A stretch of 64,000 bases of DNA from Lithobates sylvaticus (GCA_028564925.1 CM053033.1:79951468-80015467), one strand, 5' to 3'; counted from the first letter of the stretch, positions 31,907 to 43,019 are shown. Notes: a model not told the origin generated them from the sequence alone. Numbers and translations are program-made.

Positions 31907-32709
31907 GGAGTGCTTCCTTACATCTCAGGTGTCCCCAGCGGAGTGCTTCCTTACATCTCAGGTGTCACTGTCCCCAGCCAGCGGAGTGCCTCCTTACATC
32001 TCAGGTGTCACTGTCCCCAGCCAGCAGAGTGCTTCCTTACATCTCAGGTGTCACTGTCCCCAGCCAGCGGAGTGCTTCCTTACATCTCAGGTGTCACTTC
32101 CCCAGCCAGCGGAGTGCCTCCTTACATCTCAGGTGTCACTGTCCCCAGCCAGCGGAGTGCCTCCTTACATCTCAGGTGTCACTGTCCCCAGCCAGCGGAG
32201 TGCTTCCTTACTTCTCAGGTGTCACTTCCCCAGCCAGCGGAGTGCCTCCTTACATCTCAGGTGTCACTGTCCCCAGCCAGCGGAGTGCTTCCTTACATCT
32301 CAGGTGTCACTGTCCCCAGCCAGCGGAGTGCTTCCTTACTTCTCAGGTGTCACTGTCCCCAGCCAGCGGAGTGCCTCCTTACTTCTCAGGTGCCACTGTC
32401 CCCAGCCAGCGGAGTGCCTCCTTACTTCTCAGGTGTCACTGTCCCCATCCAGCGGAGTGCTTCCTTACATCTCAGGTGTCACTGTCCCCAGCCAGCGGAG
32501 TGCCTCCTTACTTCTCAGGTGTCACTGTCCCCAGCCAGCGGAGTGCTTCCTTACTTCTCAGGTGTCACTGTCCCCAGCCAGCGGAGTGCTTCCTTACTTC
32601 TCAGGTGTCACTGTCCCCAGCCAGCGGAGTGCCTCCTTACATCTCAGGTGTCACTGTCCCCAGCCAGCGGAGTGCTTCCTTACATCTCAGGTGTCACTTC
32701 CCCAGCCAG

Positions 32710-32712
<3 letters not shown>
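31907..32712. repeat. 43-bp minisatellite inside the hAT
   Basis: About 18 copies of a 43-bp unit containing GGTGTCACTGTCCCCAGCCA, GCGGAGTGC and TTCCTTACATCTCA. 43 is not a multiple of three, so all three frames of one strand are open through it; none is a gene. Confidence 0.95.

Positions 32713-32778
<66 letters not shown>
32713..32778. repeat. (AT)n microsatellite
   Basis: About 33 AT units at the end of the 43-bp array. Confidence 0.97.
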
Positions 32779-32787
<9 letters not shown>

Positions 32788-33198
32788 TCTATAACAGCAG
32801 TGTCTATGCTGCCATTACTGAAAGTCAAGGGGGGAACAAAATAGAGGCGGAGCCGGCCGCCTACAATAGAAATTTAGCTGCAGCACCGCCCACCCCCACC
32901 CCTTTCCACACCAGGTTACAGATGACAGACAGACCGGGGCGGGGTGTGGGCGGAGCCACAGCTCTATCTCTATTGTAGCCACTCGGCAGGCTCCCCTAAC
33001 TCTGGTCTTCTGGAAAATGGCGGCCGGCGGAGACAATATCTCCGCCGGCCGCGGACCTCTAGCGGCGGTGGCGGCGGGCAGCAAAAAAAAAGAAATTTTA
33101 ATGGCAACTAGGACCGGACTGCACCTGGCTGCGGGCCCTACTAGGCTGCGGGCCCCATAGCGAACGCGTGTGTCGCTATGGCGGTAGTTCCGCCACTG

Positions 33199-33206
33199 CT
33201 CCAGGT
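33199..33206. repeat. hAT target-site duplication, right
   Basis: CTCCAGGT, identical to 31076-31083. Confidence 0.9.
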
Positions 33207-33560
33207 ATGCTCTATACCTTGAGGCATTTGAATAAATTTTTTTATAACTCACTGGAGCAGGCCTTTAGAAAAGATAGATCCCGATCAAGATCTACTATAA
33301 TATACAGTTGTGCTCTTAAGTTTACATACCCTGGCAGAATTTATGATTTCTTGGCCGTTTTTCAGAGAATATGAATGATAACACAAAAACATTTCCTTCA
33401 CTCATGGTTAGTGTTTGGCTGAAGCCATTTATTATCAACTGTGTTTTACTCTTTTTAAATCATAATGGCAACATAAACTACCCAAATGACCCTGATCAAA
33501 AGTTTACATACCCTGGTGATTTTGACCTGATAACATGCACACAAGTTGACACAAAGGGGT

Positions 33561-35303
33561 TTAACCACTACACGCCCGCGCTATAGCCGAGAGACGGCTA
33601 CAGCGCGGACGCTCCCTGCCGGGAGGATGTCCCTGGACGTCCTCCTGTTTACTCCCCTAATGCGCGCTCCTGAGAGCGCGCATCGGGGAAGTTCTGTGCT
33701 GGCCGTGTCCGTCGGACACAGCCGGTCACAGATCGCTGTAAATGGCCAATCACAGTGGCCGTTTACAGCGAGATCGGCCTGTCCAATGAGAGACGATCTC
33801 ATATGCAAACATATGAGATCATCTCTCAGCGCCGCCCTGCCTCCTCACACAGACAGCGTGCGAGAAAGGAGAGATGAACGGCGCCGGTGCGCCGTAAGTA
33901 AAAAAAGGAAAATAAAGTGATCTGCCACCTGTCCCCAGTACCACCTGTCCCCAGAGTGCCATCTGCCAGTGCCACCTGTCCCAAGTACCACCTGTCCCCA
34001 GTGCCATCCGTGCCATCTGCCAGTGCCACTTGTCCCCAGTGCCATCTGTCATCAGTGCCACGTCAGTTCCACGTCAGTGCCATCTGTCATCAGTGCCACA
34101 TCAGTGCCATCTGTCAAAAGTGCCACCTGTCAGTGTCACGTGCCATCTGTTATCAGTGGCACGTGTCATCAATGCCACGTATCAGTGCCATCTGTCATCA
34201 GTGCCACGTATCAGTGCCACGTATTGGTGCCATCTCTCATCAGCGCCACGTATCAGTGCCACGTATAAGTGCCATCTGTCACCAGTGCCACATATTAGTG
34301 CCATCTGTCAGTGTCACGTGTCATCAGTGCCCCCGTATTATTGCCATCTGTCATCAGTGTCACGTGTCATCAGTGCCCCTCGTATTAGTGCCATCTGTCA
34401 GTGCCACATCAGTGTCACGTGTCATCAGTGCCACCTGTCATCAGTGCCACGTCAGTGTCACGTGTCATTGTCCTGGTGCTCCAGGGCCTTCAAAAGTGTA
34501 ATAGGTAGTCAACAATTTAGATGTGTAATTTATGCTCCTAGAACACGTGATGGCGCTCCCTGCATTTTGGGCCTCTCTAAGTGGCCAGGCTGTGGAAAAG
34601 TCCCACACATGTGGTATTGTAATACTCAGGAGGAGTAGCAGAATTTATTTTGGGGTGTCATTTGTGGTATACACATGCCAAGTGAGAGAAATAACCTATT
34701 ACAATGACAATTTTGTGGAAAAAAATGAAAAATAAAAAATTCATTTTGCAAAGAATTGTGGGAAAAAAATGACAACTTAAAAAAGGTCACCATGCCTCTT
34801 ACTAAATACCTTGGAATGTCTACTTTCAAAAAAGGGGTAATTTGGGGGGTAGTTGTACTTTCCTGGCTTGTTCGGGTCACAAGAAATGAGATAGGCCACC
34901 AGTGCATCAGGTGTGATCAATTTTGTATAATTCGCACCACAGTTTGTAGAGTCTGTAACTTTCACAAAGACCAAATAAAATACACTAATTTGGGTTATTT
35001 TTACCAAAGATATGTAGCAGTAAAAATTGTGGCCAAAATTTATGAAGAAAAATTAATAATTTGCTAAATTTTATCACAGAAACAATTTTTTTTTTCATTT
35101 ATAGCGCAAAAAAAAAAAAAAACCCAGAGGTGATCAAATACCACCAAAAGAAAGCTCTATTTGTGGGAAAAAAAGGACAAAAAAAACATTTGGGTTCAGT
35201 GTTGCATGACTGAGTAATTGTCATTCAAATTGTGAGAGCACCGAAAGCTGAAAATTGGTCTGGGCAGGGAGGGTGTTTAAGTGCCCAGTAAGCAAGTGGT
35301 TAA
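33561..35303. mobile_element. TTAA-flanked non-autonomous element, 1.7 kb
   Basis: The element proper is 33565-35299, starting CCACTACACGCC and ending AGCAAGTGG, between TTAA copies at 33561-33564 and 35300-35303. It shares a CCCACACATGTGGTAT, ACTCAGGAG and TTTTGGGGTGT series with the 5-kb element at 49219. The Tc1 copy at 46130 shows the uninterrupted site. TTAA duplication is typical of piggyBac and Kolobok; no transposase is present. Confidence 0.85.
33921..34475. repeat. Degenerate CAGTGCCA minisatellite
   Basis: Irregular tandem copies built on GTGCCATCTGTCATCA and GTGCCACGT inside the 1.7-kb TTAA element. Confidence 0.85.
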
Positions 35304-35450
35304 ATAGCTATTAAAGGTAACCATCCTCACCTGTGATATGTTTGCTTGTAATTAGTGTGTGTAATAAAAGGCTAATGCGTTTCTGGACTCCTGACAGACC
35401 CTTGCATCTTTCATCCAGTGCTGCACTGATGTTTCTGGATTCTGAGTCAT

Positions 35451-36441
35451 GGGGAAAGCAAAAGAATTGTCAAAGGATCTGCGGGAAAAGGTAGTTGAAC
35501 TGTAAAAACAGGAAAGGGATATAAAAAGATATATCCAAGGAATTGAGACTGCCAAACAGCAGTGTTTAAACTATAATCAAGAAGTGGAAAATGAGGGGGT
35601 CTTTTAAAACCAAACCACAGTCAGGTAGACCAACTAAAATTTCAGCCACAACTGCCAGGAAAATTGTTCAGGATGCAAAGAAAACCCCACATATAACTTC
35701 AGGTGAAATACAGGACTCTCTGAAAACATGTGGTGTGGCTGTTTCAAGATGCACAATAAGGAGGCAATTGAAGAAAGATGGGCTGCATGGTCGGGTCTCC
35801 AGAAGAAAGCCATTACTAGGCAAATGTCACAAAGTATCCTGCTTACAATACGCCAAACAGCACAGAGACAAGCCTCAAACCTTCTGGCACAAAGTCATTT
35901 GGAGTGATGAGACCAAAATTAAGCTTTTTGGTCACAACCATAAACGCTACATTTGGAGAGGAGTCAACAAGGCCTATGATGAAAGGTACGGAGGTGGATC
36001 GCTGATGTTTTGGGGATGCGTGAGCTACAAAGCCACAGAAAACTTGGTCAAAATTATTGGAAAGGTGACTGCAGTATGTTATCAAAAAAATACTGGAGGA
36101 ACATTTGCTTTAATAAGCCAGGAAGCTGCGCATGGGACGTACGTGGACATTCCAACATGACAATGATCCAAAACACAAGGCCAAATCGACCTGTCATTGG
36201 CTACAGCAGAATAAAGTGAAGGTTCTGGAGTGGTCATCTCAGTCTCCTGACCTCAATATCATTGAGCCACTCTGGGGAGATCTCAAACGTGCAGTTCATG
36301 CAAGACAGCCCAAGAATTTACAGGAACTGGAGGCTTTTTGCCAAGAGGAATAGGCAGCTTTACCATCTGAGAAGATAAAGAGCCTTATCCACAAAAGACT
36401 TCATGCTGTCATTGATGTTAAAGGGGGCAATACACGGTATT
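35451..36441 (+). pseudogene. Tc1 transposase, broken
   Basis: The start codon region encodes MGKAKELSKDLREKVVEL, followed at once by a stop; the main body has an HTH pair (GRPTKISATTARKI) and catalytic SDETKI and NDPKH Asp residues, with NIIEPLW giving the Glu of DDE. At least one frameshift lies between the second and third catalytic blocks region near 36130-36160, and a Trp-to-stop change is near 36352. Expected intact length is about 330-340 residues. It would bind the inner repeats of this element. Confidence 0.9.
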
Positions 36442-36663
36442 AAGAAATGGGGTATGTTACCTTTTGATCAGGGTCATTTGGGTAGTTTCTGTTGCCATTA
36501 TGATTTAAAAAAAAATAAACACATTTTGATTTGATAATAAATGGCTTCAGTCAAACACTAACCATGAGTGAAAAAAGTTTTTGTGTTATTCATATTCTCT
36601 GGAAAATCTGAAGAAATCATGAATTTTGCCAGGGTATGTAAACTTATGAGCACAACTGTATGT

Positions 36664-37651
36664 AGCCAAGCGGAATGGGCAGCTTTACCATCTGAGAAGA
36701 TAAAGAGCCTAATCCACAAATGCCACAAAATACTTCAAGCTGTCATTGATGTTAAAGGGGGAAATACATGGTATTTAAGTGATTGTTAAGCCAATCTAAC
36801 CTGTATACACCATCAGCACTGCCTCCTATTGTAGTGTCCCCCTCTGTGTGTGATTTATAAATATAAATGCTGCAAATACCTCATTTTACTGCCGAGATTG
36901 CGATCACATGACTGGTCAGCTTCCTCCTTTCCACCTCTGAGAGATGCAGCAGGCGGGGGTGAGATTCTCTGCTGATGTCAGTCTGGAGGAGAGGAAGAGA
37001 GAGCTGGCTGATCATGTGATCGCAATCTCAGCTCTTAAATGAGGTATTTACAGCATTTATATTTATAAATCATTCACAGAGGGGGACACTGCAATAGGAG
37101 GCAGTGCTGATGGTGTATATAGGTTAGTGATATGAAAGCAGTAGGAGGGGGAGGGGCGGCTCACACACAGAGAGAGGAAGGGGGGAGGACACAGGAGCAG
37201 AGAGCAGAGCAAATAGCAGGCTGCTGATGACAGAGGCACGTAAACTGACCACGGTGTCTGGTCTCAGCAGCCATGATACACCATGGTCAGTTTACAGGGG
37301 GGTAGGGAGAAACTGGCAGGTTTTTTAGGTGTTACAGGGGACCAAATGACACAGGACAAGCACTGTGTCATATAACATGCTTTAAAGGAGCAGGAGCCAT
37401 TTTTTTTTTGGGGGGGGGGGGGGGGGGTTAACAAACACTTTAAGAACTGGGGTATGTAAACTTTTGATCAGGGTCATTTGGGTAGTTGCCATTATGATTT
37501 AAAGAATAAACACAGTTGATTGATAAGAAATGGCTTCAGCCAAACTAACCATGAGTGAAAAAAAGTTTTTTGTGTTATCATTTATATTCTCTGAAAAATG
37601 GCCAAGAATTCATTAATTCTGCCAGGGTATGTAAACTTATGAGCACAACTG
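36664..37651 (+). mobile_element. Second Tc1 piece (3' part), split by a TTAA element
   Basis: Starts within the transposase C-terminal coding region (GGAATGGGCAGC) and runs to a complete right tip CACAACTG with TA after it. It lies immediately after the first Tc1 in the same orientation, so it may be a partial tandem duplication or an independent insertion. It is interrupted by 36779-37438. Confidence 0.85.
36774..37443. mobile_element. TTAA-flanked palindromic MITE, 660 bp
   Basis: The element proper is 36779-37438, with tips GTGATTGTTAAGCC and inverted GTGTTTGTTAACC, flanked by TTTAA on both sides. About 36803-37135 is a long inverted repeat (AGCACTGCCTCCTATTG and its inverse), and a G-run lies near the right end. 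It inserted in the Tc1 piece after GGTA; the intact equivalent at 36438 reads GGTATTAAG. Confidence 0.83.
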
Positions 37652-37653
37652 TA

Positions 37654-38119
37654 TGTATGTGGGGTGAATCCTAAAATCAGTGTTAAACCACTAATTTTCT
37701 TGGAATGTTTATAGACATGGGACGACGATGTCGTTCTCCACACCTGCACAAGGTTGCAGAAATATGATTAATAAATGTGCATACATACATAACTGTATGA
37801 ATTATTTAGCATATATACATAGATTTGCACTGTGATATGTATCTGCATGTTGCTACTTTTAAAACAGTCAAGCTGCATTTTCTAAATCCAATGTGCTTTC
37901 TGGCTGGATCAGCAAGTTGTCTGCATTGAAGTGGGGTGGCATTCTCTATGATGTCATAGTTCTTTGGTGATTAGGCTATGTTTTTACGAATATGAAGTGT
38001 TACTGGTCTGTATAAAATGGATAAGCTGTGTCCTCGGGTATATAAGGCGTCAGTGGTGTACATTATCTCTAAAAAAATGAATAGTCTGTGTTCTCCTATA
38101 TAATATGATGTATTGGTGA
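37654..38119. other. No feature seen
   Basis: AT-rich unique-looking sequence with CATACATACATA and ATACATAG patches. Confidence 0.4.
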
Positions 38120-38124
38120 CAGTG

Positions 38125-38245
38125 GCGGCTGGTGCTCAAAATTTTTGGGGGGGCACAAACAAGCTGAAAAATTCTGAAAGAAACCCCCATCAATTGCAGC
38201 CTCACTGTACTATCAATCGCAGCCACTGTACCATCAAACGTAGCC
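38125..38245. mobile_element. hAT end fragment
   Basis: Starts CAGTGGCGGCTGGTGCTC, a hAT-type tip, followed by a G-run and degenerate CAGCCACTGTACCATCAA tandem units. The other end was not found. Confidence 0.5.
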
Positions 38246-38800
38246 ACTAGGGATGGGTGAACGCTTCGGATTGAGCATAAGTTCGGGCCGACCTTTGGTT
38301 GTTCGTATGTTCTAGAGAACGCCAAACAATATGTGGTGTTTGGGGCGAAAGCCGCCGGAACACTGTTAAAGAGTATGGAACATTAACATGAAAAATCAAA
38401 AGTGTTAATTTTAAAGGCTTATATGCAAGTTATTGTCATAAGAAGTGTTTGGGGATCCGGGTCCTCCCACAGGGGACATGTATTAAAAACATTTTTTTTT
38501 TTTTTTTAAAAACACCCGTTTTTTTGGGAGCAGTGATTTTAATCATGCTTAAAGTTAAACAATAAAAGTGAAATATTCCTTTAAATTTTGTACCTGGGGG
38601 GTGTCTATAGTATGCCTGTAAAGTGGCGCATTTTCCCGTGTTTAGAACAGTCCCTGCACAAAATGACATTTCCAAAGGAAAAAAAAAGTCATTTAAAAGT
38701 AATAGCGGCTATAGTGAATTGTTGGGTCTCGGCAATACAGATAAGTCATTAAAAAAAAACGGCATGGGATCTCCCCAGTCCATTACCAGGCCCTGTGCAT
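38246..38800 (+). repeat. Dispersed repeat, GGGTGAACGCTTCGG type
   Basis: Begins GGGTGAACGCTTCGG and carries AAGGCTTATATGCAAG, GGGTGTCTATAGTATGCC and AACAGTCCCTGCACAAAATG. I recognise this order as a high-copy frog repeat, but cannot assign a class. No open frame of note. Confidence 0.5.
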
Positions 38801-39969
38801 TTTTGTGATGTCACTGGTCTTTAGTGAATGGATAGGCTGTGTTTTTATAAGAAGAAAGCATCTCCGTAATGTCAATGGTCTCTGGGATTGGATAGGCTGT
38901 ATACTCATGGATATGTCACCAACTGATGTCACTAATAACCTCACCTCTTTGAGACAGCACATTTGAGTCCTAGACCTCTACTCGGGCTACAATCTGGTCC
39001 ATGAAAAAAAAACAAAAATGGTCACACTGTACCTGCATCTCCCAGTTTAACTGCTGTTGTACAGGGATTGCAGAAAGCGCATATAAAAGAATTAGCTACT
39101 TTTAATCTCTGCCTGGACTCTGGGGTTCAGCTTTAATGTTTCGATAAATCAGAAAAAGAACATTCCCAGTAAGACTGCTGGTATACTCTTCAAAATTGAC
39201 TTGCATAGCACAATTGGGTTGTAGCTGAGGTCAGCATTCATAAAGTGATGCTTGGTAAAAATGTATAGGATGCAATATTCTTAGCTGCCAGTAGATGCTG
39301 CTGTAGCCTTCAATTCTGACAAGCAAGCCTACTACTGTACTGTCAGTCGGCTAAATGTACCTAGGTTCAGCTTGCTAGAGATTCACTGAACTGTGCTGAG
39401 CATTAATCCAAACCCCACTGAAGTCAATGAGTGATATCTTTAAAATCATTTATGGCCACTTTCAAAGGAAATAGGCAAGGGATTGTTGAACAAATGGCAT
39501 GAGCATGGACAGCCCTGGGCAATATGTGCTAATGTAAAGGAAACAAAACCCTTAAAATACCATTTGGTGGGGAGCAGGGATTTTATTGCTTAAAGAGAAA
39601 CCTAAAAATGCCCAATTCTTTTAAAAAGAATGATTGGGGGATGCCCTAAACGTGTAACCTAACACAGCTGTACGATGTATATAATGTGCTTAAGCAAAAG
39701 CAACATTTACAAATAAAACAAAGAAATGCGGTTTAAATTGCTGGTAAATTTCCCTGCTAGCGTGGTTTCCTCTGATAACAAAAAGCAGGGCAACACTCTC
39801 AGGGCAATACTAAGAAAAGATGAAGATGTCCAAATTCATACCAAATCCTCTTCTGAGCACCTTTTTGGTTTCCAATCCACGTTCCTCCCAGCCGTCAACT
39901 TATAGAAGAGCCACTTTGGCTGCAAGCTTGATTTCAACTTTCTACTTGCATGTGACAGTATCAAGATTA
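38801..39969. other. No feature seen
   Basis: Unique-looking sequence; no exon supported. The stretch 39690-39770 is balanced and low-repeat. Confidence 0.35.
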
Positions 39970-40150
39970 AGGCCTCATGCACACAGGGCGTTAGAAAAAA
40001 ATGCTTTTAGTAGCTTTTTGCATTGGCGTTGATGCACGTTTAGCCATGCTAGCTTTTGGCAGAATTTCTCTGCCTCTATTCAAAATCAATGGTTCCCTAT
40101 GAGAGCCCATGATGATCTGACTTGTGGTGCGGCTTGTGCGCTAAGGGATC
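39970..40150. repeat. Left half of a GGCCTCATGCACAC MITE
   Basis: GGCCTCATGCACACAGGGCG resembles the tips of the GCCCCGTACACACGG and GGCCCC families. No matching right end follows. Confidence 0.4.
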
Positions 40151-40258
40151 TTAAAGGGGAGATGAAAAAAATGATGGCTTCTCTCGCTGTCGGTTCTTCT
40201 CCTCTCTCCGCTGTTGGCTTCTCCCTTTTTGTCCTTCCTTCGATGTTCTCCCGATGTG

Positions 40259-40283
40259 GTGGGGGGGGGGGGGGGGGGGGGGG
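40259..40283. repeat. Poly-G tract
   Basis: About 25 G residues with few or no interruptions; another lies at about 37410-37427. Confidence 0.9.
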
Positions 40284-40439
40284 AATTGTGTTTACCTCGG
40301 ACCGAAGCTGGAGAGGCTGGCCTAGAAGCATCCCACCACTGGAGGCAGTTGGAGGGATTCAAGCTGGAGAGGCTTGGAGAGCAAAAGAGAACAAGAAGAG
40401 ATGGTGAGGTAGATGAGCACGGTACAGACGAGAGGAAAG

Positions 40440-40780
40440 ACTGCCACCTTTTAAGGGGCATGGGCAGCCTCCAGGCTCACCTGTCCCACATCTATCCATT
40501 CCATGCATGTGCTTCCATTGTGGAGACACTTATAAATTTGTAGTGTTAGGACTGCAAGCAACACAGGGTGCCGTGACGAGGCCTTGCAGATTTCACATGC
40601 GTTTGCAAATGTGTGCTAACTAAACCCCTGCTTTTAACAGATGGTTAGACAGGTCAATTTGGTTGGTCAGCAGACTGGTTGGTGAGTTGAGCTATGGAAT
40701 TGTTTTTGTCTTGCACGTGCTCCTTACTGTGAAGGCCAGTTATGGGTGTGGGCGGTGGCCGTTTTCTTTGTTTTTTGTTT
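40440..40780 (+). repeat. Copy of family R (diverged)
   Basis: Motif order CATGTGCTTCCATTGTGGAG, GGGTGCCGTGACGAGGC, CATGCGTTTGCAAATG, CTAAACCCCTG, GTTAGACAGGTCAATTTGG and GGGCGGTGGCC matches 29000-29880. Confidence 0.75.
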
Positions 40781-40799
40781 TTTTGCCAGCTGTAGCAGT

Positions 40800-41090
40800 C
40801 TCAGGAATCCTTTGAAGTATATCCGTTCTTCAGGGTCATAGAGAAGGTAGAATTGGTTGAAAGTACTCTGAAACAGAGAAAACGGAATATGCGGTTCAAA
40901 AACATAAACGGAGCAAAAATTGCACATGTGGAACACACCAGTACTACCACATGTTGACACAATTTTTGCTCTGTTTATGTTTTTGAACCGCATATTCTGT
41001 TTTCTCTGTTCAGAGTACTTTCAACCACTTCTAGCTTCTCTATGCCCCTGAAGAAGGGATATACTTCAAGATTCCTGAAACGAGTCGGGC
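40800..41090. repeat. Palindromic element
   Basis: A near-perfect inverted repeat centred at about 40945, with arms carrying GAGAAAACGGAATATGCGG, TTCAAAAACATAAAC and GGAGCAAAAATTG and their inverses. The tips carry AGTATATCCGTTCTTCAGGG and inverted CCTGAAGAAGGGATATACTT. Non-coding foldback; family unknown. Confidence 0.75.
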
Positions 41091-41249
41091 TGTAGGAGAA
41101 GTATTTCTTTAAAAGTTTCTCTAGCTCTTTTAAGCATGCTACTATATGTATATGCTGTACTGTTATTATGTATGGTGATGATGTGCACCACTATGCTTTT
41201 AATCTTTAAATAATACATTTTCTATGTTTTATTATACATGTCTACAAGA

Positions 41250-41740
41250 GTTTGCCCTTAAAGTCCTGCACTTTTCTTTTGATTTTACAAAATATTGGGA
41301 TGTTGGCAACAAATAAATTGGAGTGTTTTCACTCTCCATAGTGGTTCTTCCTCTATAACTATCGTTTGTGCAGGTGGAAGGAAGAAGAGGAGTCTGTAAA
41401 TGGGGAGGAAGTGTCCCTGAAGTTGAAATGTCACACTGGGCATCCCACAACCCCTTACCCTAGCCAAGTTATCATCCCCTAATAAAACGACAAAAAAACA
41501 AGCCAAAGACTGATTTCTGTGTCCGGGTGAAAGAAGGAAATGCTGAGTGACTGGCTGTTCAGCAGTGGGAAACCCTTTCACATGCAGCGCCTACGGGGGT
41601 AGTGCTACATATGTCCAATTGGAGGCATGAAAGTGACAGCAGGAACCTGCAAGAGGTGATAGTGGTGTCACCATCTGCAGTCTCGTCAAGTTGTCCTAAA
41701 ATCCAGAGAGTCACCCTGTTGTCTTTCACCCCTCCCACCC
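41250..41740. repeat. Old dispersed repeat, copy 1
   Basis: Shares CTGGGCATCCCA, a CTATCCAAG/CTAGCCAAG stretch, AATAAAAC/AATAAACAC and a GGTAGTGCTAC segment in the same order with 44100-44440. Confidence 0.45.
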
Positions 41741-42184
41741 TACATGAGGAACAATCTCCCTACCTGTATAGGTACCTAGTGTCCTATATTTTGCAAAATT
41801 GCCCTTTTATATATTCTAATATGTAATATACATTGCTCATGGAGTGGGGCTTTTAACGCTGGATATAACTCTCCGCCTTTTGTTGTAGACAAAGTTTTGT
41901 TTCTCTTAAGGCACACCTCTTGCACACCTGGTAGAGAAATTTAACATTCACTGACTTTTATATTCAGAATTTTACTGATCTGTGCTGTAAGAGATAAATA
42001 CAGCAACATTACCCAGAAACTAAGCATTGCTGCTTTCCTATGTGTCGGGACATTTTTTGGGGTTTTTTGTCTTCTCCCTGACTGAGCCAATAACTGCATT
42101 AGTAGACAGGGTGGTGTCATGGAATGTGGTCCACACTATAATTGTGCATGTTACATTAAAACTTTTTTTCAGCAAAGCATGTAA
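41741..42184. other. No feature seen
   Basis: AT-rich, unique-looking sequence. Confidence 0.35.
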
Positions 42185-42639
42185 AGATCTGCCTTAACTG
42201 TCAAACATAATAATCAGTGCTGGATTCCTGCTCCACCAGTAATTTCCCTGTCACCGATTAAAATGTATCCTGGAAAAGCCGTCAGGGACTTGTGCTCCTC
42301 TCTGCCGCTGTTGGCAGGGCGCTGCAGAAAGGAACGCAGATGATCAAACCATTAATATTATTGTTCCAGAGATGTCATCTGCTGTCAAGCTGGCATCGGC
42401 TATCCTACTTGTTTTATTCAGCAAATTCCGTAACCCACAGCAGCCAGGTAATCTCTCATCATGACTAATGCAAACTGACATCTGATTGGTTGGTTTGTGT
42501 TACCGGCTTTAGGCTATGATTTCTACAGCACACAATTACAGGTTAGATCAGTGGTGGTCAGTTTAAATGATAGAGGGGGGGCCTTAGGTGTGGTCCCTGA
42601 TGTTACCAAAGGGCTACACATAATATTCTTGGAATGTAA

Positions 42640-43016
42640 GGCCCCTTTTACACAAGCTCTGTCCCCCGGCTCAGCGGGAGATCTCTCCGTTGATCTCCGC
42701 TAAACCGGCGGATGACAAGTCCCTCTTTGCTCACTGAGCGGGGAGGGGCTTGCGAGCGCTGCTGGTCACAATGGAGAGATCGGATGAAAACGGACAGTGT
42801 GTCCGTTTTCATCAGATCTCACCCGATCTGATCCGCCAGCGACGGATCTGGACGTAGAGCCATACGTCTGCTTTTGGCGGATCGGACCGGGTCGGATGTC
42901 AGCGGACATGTCTCCGCTGACATCCGACGCTCCATAGACTAACATAGAGTGCCCGTTTAGATCCGCCGTCAAATCTGACAGGCGGATCTGAACGGTCCGA
43001 TTGTGTGAAAGGGGCC
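42640..43016. mobile_element. PIF/Harbinger-like MITE, 377 bp
   Basis: Terminal inverted repeats GGCCCCTTTTACACAA and GGCCCCTTTCACACAA, flanked by TAA on both sides (42637-42639, 43017-43019). A TWA duplication and GG-starting tips are typical of PIF/Harbinger. The interior is rich in GGATC/GATCC and GCGGA motifs. No transposase. Confidence 0.8.
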
Positions 43017-43019
43017 TAA

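Larger units (their letters stand above)
31084..33198. mobile_element. Non-autonomous hAT element, 2.1 kb
   Basis: Begins CAGGGGCGTAACTAG and ends with inverted CAGTGGCGGAACTACCG; flanked by a perfect 8-bp duplication. The interior holds a 43-bp minisatellite and an AT tract and no transposase. Its left 650 bp matches 3380-3544 (inverted), and the segment at 31747-31890 matches pieces at 61846-62010 and 63735-63900. The flanking GC-rich part (32985-33198) is unlike the rest, possibly CpG-rich element sequence. Confidence 0.9.
33305..36658 (+). mobile_element. Tc1 element with IR/DR ends, split by a TTAA element
   Basis: Both tips are CAGTTGTGCTC, flanked by TA on each side. Each end carries two copies of the GTTTACATACCCTGG motif (33318 and 33503; 36452 and 36629), the doubled binding sites of IR/DR-type Tc1 elements. 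Subtracting the insertion 33565-35303 leaves about 1.6 kb, the normal Tc1 size. Two relatives lie at 36664 and 46130. Confidence 0.92.

Noticed and set aside
31842-32978. Plus-strand frame of 378 residues
   Set aside because: All three frames are open because the 43-bp unit lacks stops; it ends in poly(Ile-Tyr) from the AT tract.
33917-34638. Plus-strand frames rich in CHLSSVP
   Set aside because: Translation of the CAGTGCCA minisatellite inside a non-coding TTAA element.
36774-37443. Treating the TTAA insertion in the Tc1 piece as Tc1 sequence
   Set aside because: Its tips and flanking TTTAA copies show a separate element; the uninterrupted order is seen at 36438.
40086-40543. Overlapping frames of about 100 residues with poly-Gly or poly-Pro
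   Set aside because: Driven by the poly-G tract at 40259.
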